Assembly: GCA_949126835.1 (NCBI GenBank)
Contig: OX421507.1
Span: forward strand, 33,090,082 to 33,154,081
DNA length: 64,000 nucleotides
Direction of reading: 5' to 3'
From: Anisus vortex
Lineage: Eukaryota > Mollusca > Gastropoda > Planorbidae
Position numbers and translations under genes: made by a program. The notes under the pieces were generated by a model, which did not search any database, was not told the DNA's origin, and saw only the letters and a program-made list of their open reading frames with translations. Every line of letters begins with the position of its first letter. Positions within the stretch are counted from its first letter, which is position 1. Below are positions 58,801-64,000 of the stretch, one piece after another.

Positions 58801-61800
58801 TCCGACACATTTAAAGAGTCTACTGGGAAGAAAAACAGTGTAATCTAGAACAGGGCGATATATATTATTATCATCATATAGAACAGGGCTATATATATTC
58901 TTATCATCATATAGAACAGGGCTATATATATATTCTTATCATCATATAGAACAGGGCTATATATATTATTATCATCATATATTAGATATATTATTATCAT
59001 CATATATTAGATATATTATTATCATCATATATTAGATATATTATTATCATCATATATTAGATATATTATTATCATCATATATTAGATATATTATTATCAT
59101 CATATATTAGATATATTATTATCATCATATATTATATATATTATTATCATCATATATTATATATATTATTATCATCATATATTATATATATTATTATCAT
59201 CATATATTATATATATTATTATCATCATTTATTATATATATTATTATCATCATATATTATATATATTATTATCATCATATATTAGATATGGAAAAAAGCC
59301 ACATTCATCGCATGGACAGGCAACCCTAGCCATGAACTGGACAAAATGATTTTGAAATGGTCACAGGAATTTCACAAGTTAATGAAAGCAGTCACTGTGC
59401 AAGACAAGTGATTCAAGTAAAGAAATACTGTAGTTTATAAATACTGTAGATTATAAATACTGTAGATTAATAAATACTGTAGTTTATAAATATTGTAGAT
59501 TAAAAAATACCTCTTCAGCTAAACGAGCAAGACCTTCTCGTAATGCATATACACTTGTGACCATCCCTGTATGGTGGTACCTACATGGTAAACATGAAAA
59601 AATGTACACATATAATAAATAGGCATTAAAACTTTGTTGGCAAGAGAAATGAACAATAAAATTGAAAATATTTGATGAAATAAACAAGGATGACATATAA
59701 CGTCAATAACTAAATAAGTTTTTTTTCTCAACAAAGTATAACTGTGCTAAACAAAAGACGTTGCTTTTAAATAAAAAAAAATTGGAAATGAAAATATTGA
59801 AGCATTCTTCTCACCTTCTGGGCCCTTGATCACAACCCCAATAATTAGCCAGTTCATTGCAGTCAAAATAATAAGATCTGATCCTAGTCTTTCTGCTGGC
59901 AATTTTTTCCCTGCAAAATAAGCAACACTGTTAATGCACCATTTTAGTAACAAATAATTTGTATTGTATATTACATCATTTTTCCTAACTTTGGTCTATG
60001 TCCTTAATCCATTACAGATCCTTGGGCTTAAATCAAAAGTTACATTTACAAAACACATTTTTCCTCATAGAAAAAAAAGAAAAAGCGATTGCCCCACCCA
60101 ATACAAGAATTTGTAATTGACAGAGTGTATAAAAAATTGCATAACACTGTCTAATACAAAAATACATAAAAAAATTTAAAATAAAATTTAATCTCAATTA
60201 TTTATATTTCTTGGATGAGTTGAATGTCTAAGATGTTACTGCCAAAGAGATGTTATTGTTTAAAAGGAGAGTCCCCTTCTGTGAATGCCAGCAATCTTTG
60301 CAGAGACCATCATTTTTAGAATGTATTCTCTATGGTGGCACCTAGTAGGAACAGGATGCTAGCTCCCCACCCCGCTATTTTTTAAGAAATATTTTCTCCC
60401 TTAGCTTTTTGTTTAAATATGTAGGCCTACTAGATTGGCTAAAAATTTGGTAAGTGTTTGTCAAGCAAAAGTTCAGCCCCCCCTTGAAAAAATGTCTGCC
60501 TTCGCCCGCCCTGAATGGAAACAAGGTAAACATGAGAAAATATAAACATATAGCCTAATATATAAGCATTAACATTTGTTGGCAAGAGAAATGAATAAAA
60601 AAAAGTAAAAATATTTTGTTAAATAAACAATGATGACAACATATGAAGTCAAGAACTAAATAAGTTATTATTTCTCAAAAAAGATTCACTGTGAAAGAAG
60701 TTGATTTTAAATAAAAAAAATTGTACATGAAAATATTGAAGCCTTTTTTTAACCTTCTAAAATTACCTTTAAGCCTGTATAATTATTGTTCAACAACACA
60801 GTGTTGGATTTTGACATCAGCTGTTTTATCAATTCAAAGAATAAAGCTTAAGTTAAGTAAGACATTAGTTTCTTTTAATCTCACCTTGCCTTAAGTGAAA
60901 AGGAAATTGGACTGGTAGCAGGAGGTGCACCTATAACCTTTTGTGAGCCGGAATACAAGACATCAATATCTGCAATAAGAATACAACAGTACTGGAATAC
61001 AAGACATCGATATCTGCAATAAGAATACAACAGTACTGGAATACAAGACATCGATATCTGCAATAAGAATACAACAGTACTGGAATACAAGACATCGATA
61101 TCTGCAATAAGAATACAACAGTACTGGAATACAAGACATTGATATCTGCAATAAGAATACAACAGTACTGTAATACAAGACATCGATATCTGCAATAAGA
61201 ATACAACAGTACTGGAATACAAGACATCGATATCTGCAATAAGAATACAACAGTACTGGTATATGCCAAATCTAACTGTAAACATACACCCATAGAATAA
61301 AAAAAACAATCAACTTTTTGGGGACTCAAAATATTAAAGCTAACATTAAAAGACTGAATATTTTCATAGAAATTAAACATTTTCATGACATCTCGCAGTT
61401 GTTGTTTTTTAAATCTTAATAAACACTAATGAATGCTGGCCAACTTTCCCTATGGACCAACATGGCCTGAAAGGGTTACTGTACTTTAATATTATACATT
61501 ATACAAACTTAGGTTTAGTTTACATGTGATTGTACTGCTTTGTATGACAGTGTTAAAAGCGCAACAGGGCATGCTATTTCCCAGTGCTTGCAATGTGTGT
61601 TGGACCGGTGTTATTCTTTGGTTTTAGAACCAATGCACAGCCGTAAAATCTCTGCTAGTGGCCTAGATTATAATTGAATTACTGGGCAATGTTTATCTAC
61701 ACTTAGATGGACAGCACTGTACCTTTAGCACCAATAAAAGTAAACAGCTAAATGTTACTCTAAGAAATATCACTCGTTTGTTAGATGAAGCCTGGGGTTT

Positions 61801-62376
61801 GAAAGGAATACTTATTTTACTTTATACTAAAATCTTAACACTCTAAAGTTTGAGTAGTTTTCAACATCTGAAAAAAAAAACAAATAACAAAATATATCAA
61901 CTCACTCCATGCGTCCATAAACAAAGGTCTGCCTCCAAGTATTGCAACTGAATCCACTAGCAGCAGTGCATTGTATCTATTAGAAAACATTTTGTTAGAG
62001 TTTTTTGAAAATTCTGTAGGCTACATATTTTAATTTCATTAGTAGTGATCCAAGTCTCATAATTTACATAATAATTAAATCATTATGGTAAAATAATATG
62101 TTGAGCTTAGACAATTAGGCTTAAACAAAGTAGCTATAGCCTTTGCATGAAAATGAATTAGTAATGATGATGAACTTTGTTATCATTCATTTGTTATCTT
62201 TCCTTTGTTATTTTCTGTTGTTTCACAGTACTAGAAAACAGTGGAATCTAAAACGAACAGAAAATAAAAACATACTTGTGGCAAAGGTCACCAAGGCCTT
62301 CTAAAGGCTGAGCAGTGCCAGCAGAAGATTCTCCGTAAGTTACAAAAACTACACTAGGCTTGTGCTCTATCAGGCC
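55881..62376 (-). CDS. AGXT: Serine-pyruvate/alanine-glyoxylate aminotransferase, 3' part (8 exons visible)
   Basis: Exons 62376-62276, 61976-61906, 60969-60885, 59910-59815, 59580-59511, 57497-57402, 56788-56706 and 56034-55881 join in phase to 251 residues, matching about residue 142 to the end of human AGXT. Visible motifs: TYGESSAG (cofactor phosphate site), [12 protein letters not shown] with the Asp that contacts the PLP ring, YSGSQK with the Schiff-base Lys, [17 protein letters not shown], and near the end GKTWRIG with the substrate-binding Arg. The enzyme transfers the alanine or serine amino group to glyoxylate or pyruvate using PLP. The protein ends KKNII, without the peroxisomal KKL signal of human AGXT. 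The exon at 57402 uses a GC donor. The first exons lie beyond the right edge of the window. Confidence 0.94.
57716..58105. repeat. 18-bp array in an AGXT intron, about 21 copies
   Basis: Unit GTGGATACTAGCCGCCTT with TGC and ATT variants at the right end. As 18 is a multiple of three, long frames exist on both strands; they are artefacts. Confidence 0.95.
58850..59290. repeat. AT-rich 25-26 bp array
   Basis: Units of TATATTATTATCATCATATA with AGAACAGGGC variants at the left end, in the same AGXT intron. Confidence 0.93.
60970..61258 (-). repeat. 44-bp array copying an AGXT 3' splice site, about 6.5 copies
   Basis: On the sense (minus) strand each unit holds TTCTTATTGCAG|ATATCGATG followed by the next exon bases TCTTGTATTCC, copying the acceptor and start of the exon at 60969 (ATATTGATGTCTTG). 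All three sense frames are open across the array. Confidence 0.95.
61259..61905. other. AGXT intron sequence
   Basis: No gene. A short SINE-like end (GAATGCTGGCCAAC with GGACCAACATGGCC) lies near 61430-61490. Confidence 0.4.
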
Positions 62377-62544
62377 CTAGAAGAAAATTTAATAAAAAAA
62401 CATCAACCCTTTTATTCATGGTACAAATAAAATCATGTTATAGTTCTTACAATAATATATTATAGAGATGATATAGGGGAAGGCTGAATAATGATAATTG
62501 AAACAATGTTTTTAGATTGGACTATTTGTCTTCTTTGTTCTCAG

Positions 62545-63475
62545 TAGCATATTGGAAGATTTAGACAAGTTCAATACTTGTGATGGACTGCTGTGAAGAT
62601 TTAGCAAGTTCAATACTTGTGATGGACTGCTGTGAAGATTTAGCAAGTTCAATACTTGTGATGGACTGCTGTGAAGATTTAGACAAGTTCAATACTTGTG
62701 ATTGACTGCTGTGAAGATTTAGACAAGTTCAATACTTGTGATTGACTGCTGTGATGATTTAGACAAGTTCAATACTTGTGATGGACTGCTGTGAAGATTT
62801 AGACAAGTTCAATACTTGTGATTGACTGCTGTGATGATTTAGACAAGTTCAATACTTGTGATTGACTGCTGTGATGATTTAGACAAGTTCAATACTTGTG
62901 ATTGACTGCTGTGAAGATTTAGACAAGTTCAATACTTGTGATTGACTGCTGTGAAGTGCTCAAGTTCAATACTTGTGATGGACTGCTGTGAAGATTTAGA
63001 CAAGTTCAATACTTGTGATTGACTGCTGTGAAGTGCTCAAGTTCAATACTTGTGATGGACTGCTGTGAAGATTTAGACAAGTTCAATACTTGTGATTGAC
63101 TGCTGTGAAGTGCTCAAGTTCAATACTTGTGATTGACTGCTGTGATGATTTAGACAAGTTCAATACTTGTGATGGACTGCTGTGAAGATTTAGACAAGTT
63201 CAATACTTGTGATGGACTGCTGTGAAGTGCTCAAGTTCAATACTTGTGATGGACTGCTGTGAAGATTTAGACAAGTTCAATACTTGTGATGGACTGCTGT
63301 GAAGATTTAGACAAGTTCAATACTTGTGATGGACTGCTGTGAAGATTTAGACAAGTTCAATACTTGTTATGGACTGCTGTGAAGCGCTCAAGTTCAATAC
63401 TTGTGATGGACTGCTGTGAAGATTTAGACAAGTTCAATACTTGTGATGGACTGCTGTGAAGTGCTCAAGTTCACC
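62545..63475. repeat. 40/37-bp minisatellite, about 24 copies
   Basis: Unit CAAGTTCAATACTTGTGATG plus GACTGCTGTGAAG, followed either by ATTTAGA or by TGCT. Each unit contains the small inverted repeat CAAGT..ACTTG. The AGXT exon upstream is outside the window, so a copied boundary cannot be tested. Confidence 0.94.
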
Positions 63476-63479
63476 ATAT

Positions 63480-64000
63480 TGAAGTAGAGTTTCACTGGGT
63501 AGCGTGGTGCATGGGGCAGGTTTGAAGAACATGTTCCACATTATCTGGAGCTGTTACTTCTTCTTCGCCATTACCAACTACTAGTAGCGCCATTAACAAT
63601 TTCTTTCCATGTCTCTGGCTATCTTCTCTATTTCTTTCCAGCTTTCCGATCAGCTGCACATCCTTTTCTATTTCTCTCCGCAAGGTGTTCTTGGGTCTAC
63701 CTCTTTGACTTGCACCCTGTGGATTCCATGCAAGAGCTTGTCTAGCCAAATTTGTAGTTGGTTTCCTCAATGTGTGGCCTATAATCTACATCTTCTTTTT
63801 TGGATTTCTTGTTCTATTGGAACATGTGCGGTCCTTTCCCATACAGTTGCATTTGTAATTTTTTCATACCATTTGATATCCATTATTCTACGTAGGCAGC
63901 CATTCACAAAAGTTTGTAGTTTGTTCCCCCCCCCCCCTCCCTTTGTTAATTGCCAACTTTCTGAGCCATACAACAAGACAGATTTTACTTTAGAATTAAA
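63480..64000 (-). mobile_element. LINE 3' fragment (family A), cut by the window edge
   Basis: Minus-strand frames 63976-63779 (LYGSESW, LQTFVNGCLRRIMDIKWYE) and 63770-63492 (RKPTTNLARQALAWNPQG, RGRPKNTLRREIEKD) are consecutive parts of a non-LTR ORF2 C-terminus, now in different frames. A C run near 63925-63937 adds a Gly stretch. The copy is inactive. Confidence 0.82.

Overview
The window is AT-rich animal nuclear DNA with interrupted protein genes, GT-AG introns, tRNA-derived SINEs, LINE 3' ends, an LTR retrotransposon, hAT-type DNA transposons and very many minisatellites. The proteins are clearly metazoan. Repeat content and gene structure suggest a mollusc, most likely a gastropod, but that assignment is inference and no species can be named from sequence alone.

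Four protein genes can be rebuilt exon by exon with consistent splice phases. (1) A plus-strand ARF-like small GTPase gene (3755-23662, 5 exons, 770 aa). It joins a near-canonical ARF domain with an altered catalytic motif to a tail of about 590 residues carrying ten RKxS repeats. (2) ZMYND12 on the minus strand (41901-32114, 8 exons, 370 aa), a MYND-finger/TPR-like axonemal protein. (3) Prohibitin-2, PHB2, on the plus strand (42476-54891, 7 exons, 300 aa), starting head-to-head with ZMYND12 about 570 bp away. (4) The 3' two thirds of a serine-pyruvate/alanine-glyoxylate aminotransferase gene (AGXT) on the minus strand (62376-55881, 8 exons visible, 5' end beyond the right edge).

Layout: 1-3754 is upstream sequence with a non-autonomous hAT element flanked by a perfect 8-bp duplication. 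The 11.9-kb first intron of the GTPase gene holds a recently inserted, internally deleted LTR retrotransposon on the minus strand (4793-11116). 23663-32113 is intergenic, with minisatellites, a SINE with a perfect 12-bp duplication and a decayed THAP-domain fragment. 32114-62376 holds ZMYND12, PHB2 and AGXT with large repeat-filled introns. 62545-64000 is a minisatellite followed by a LINE 3' fragment.

The strongest unusual signal is that five minisatellites in four unrelated genes start at an exon-intron boundary and copy that boundary. Four repeat a 5' splice site with coding exon sequence (GTPase exon 1, PHB2 exons 5 and 6, ZMYND12 exon 5). One repeats a 3' splice site (AGXT). In the four donor arrays, reading past the true donor hits a stop at once. 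The AGXT acceptor array is open in all three frames. Other signals are a G-to-S and Gln-to-Arg change in the GTPase catalytic motif, strong over-representation of the palindrome TAGGCCTA, and a GC-AG intron in AGXT. By adding the array lengths, roughly one fifth of the window is tandem repeat.
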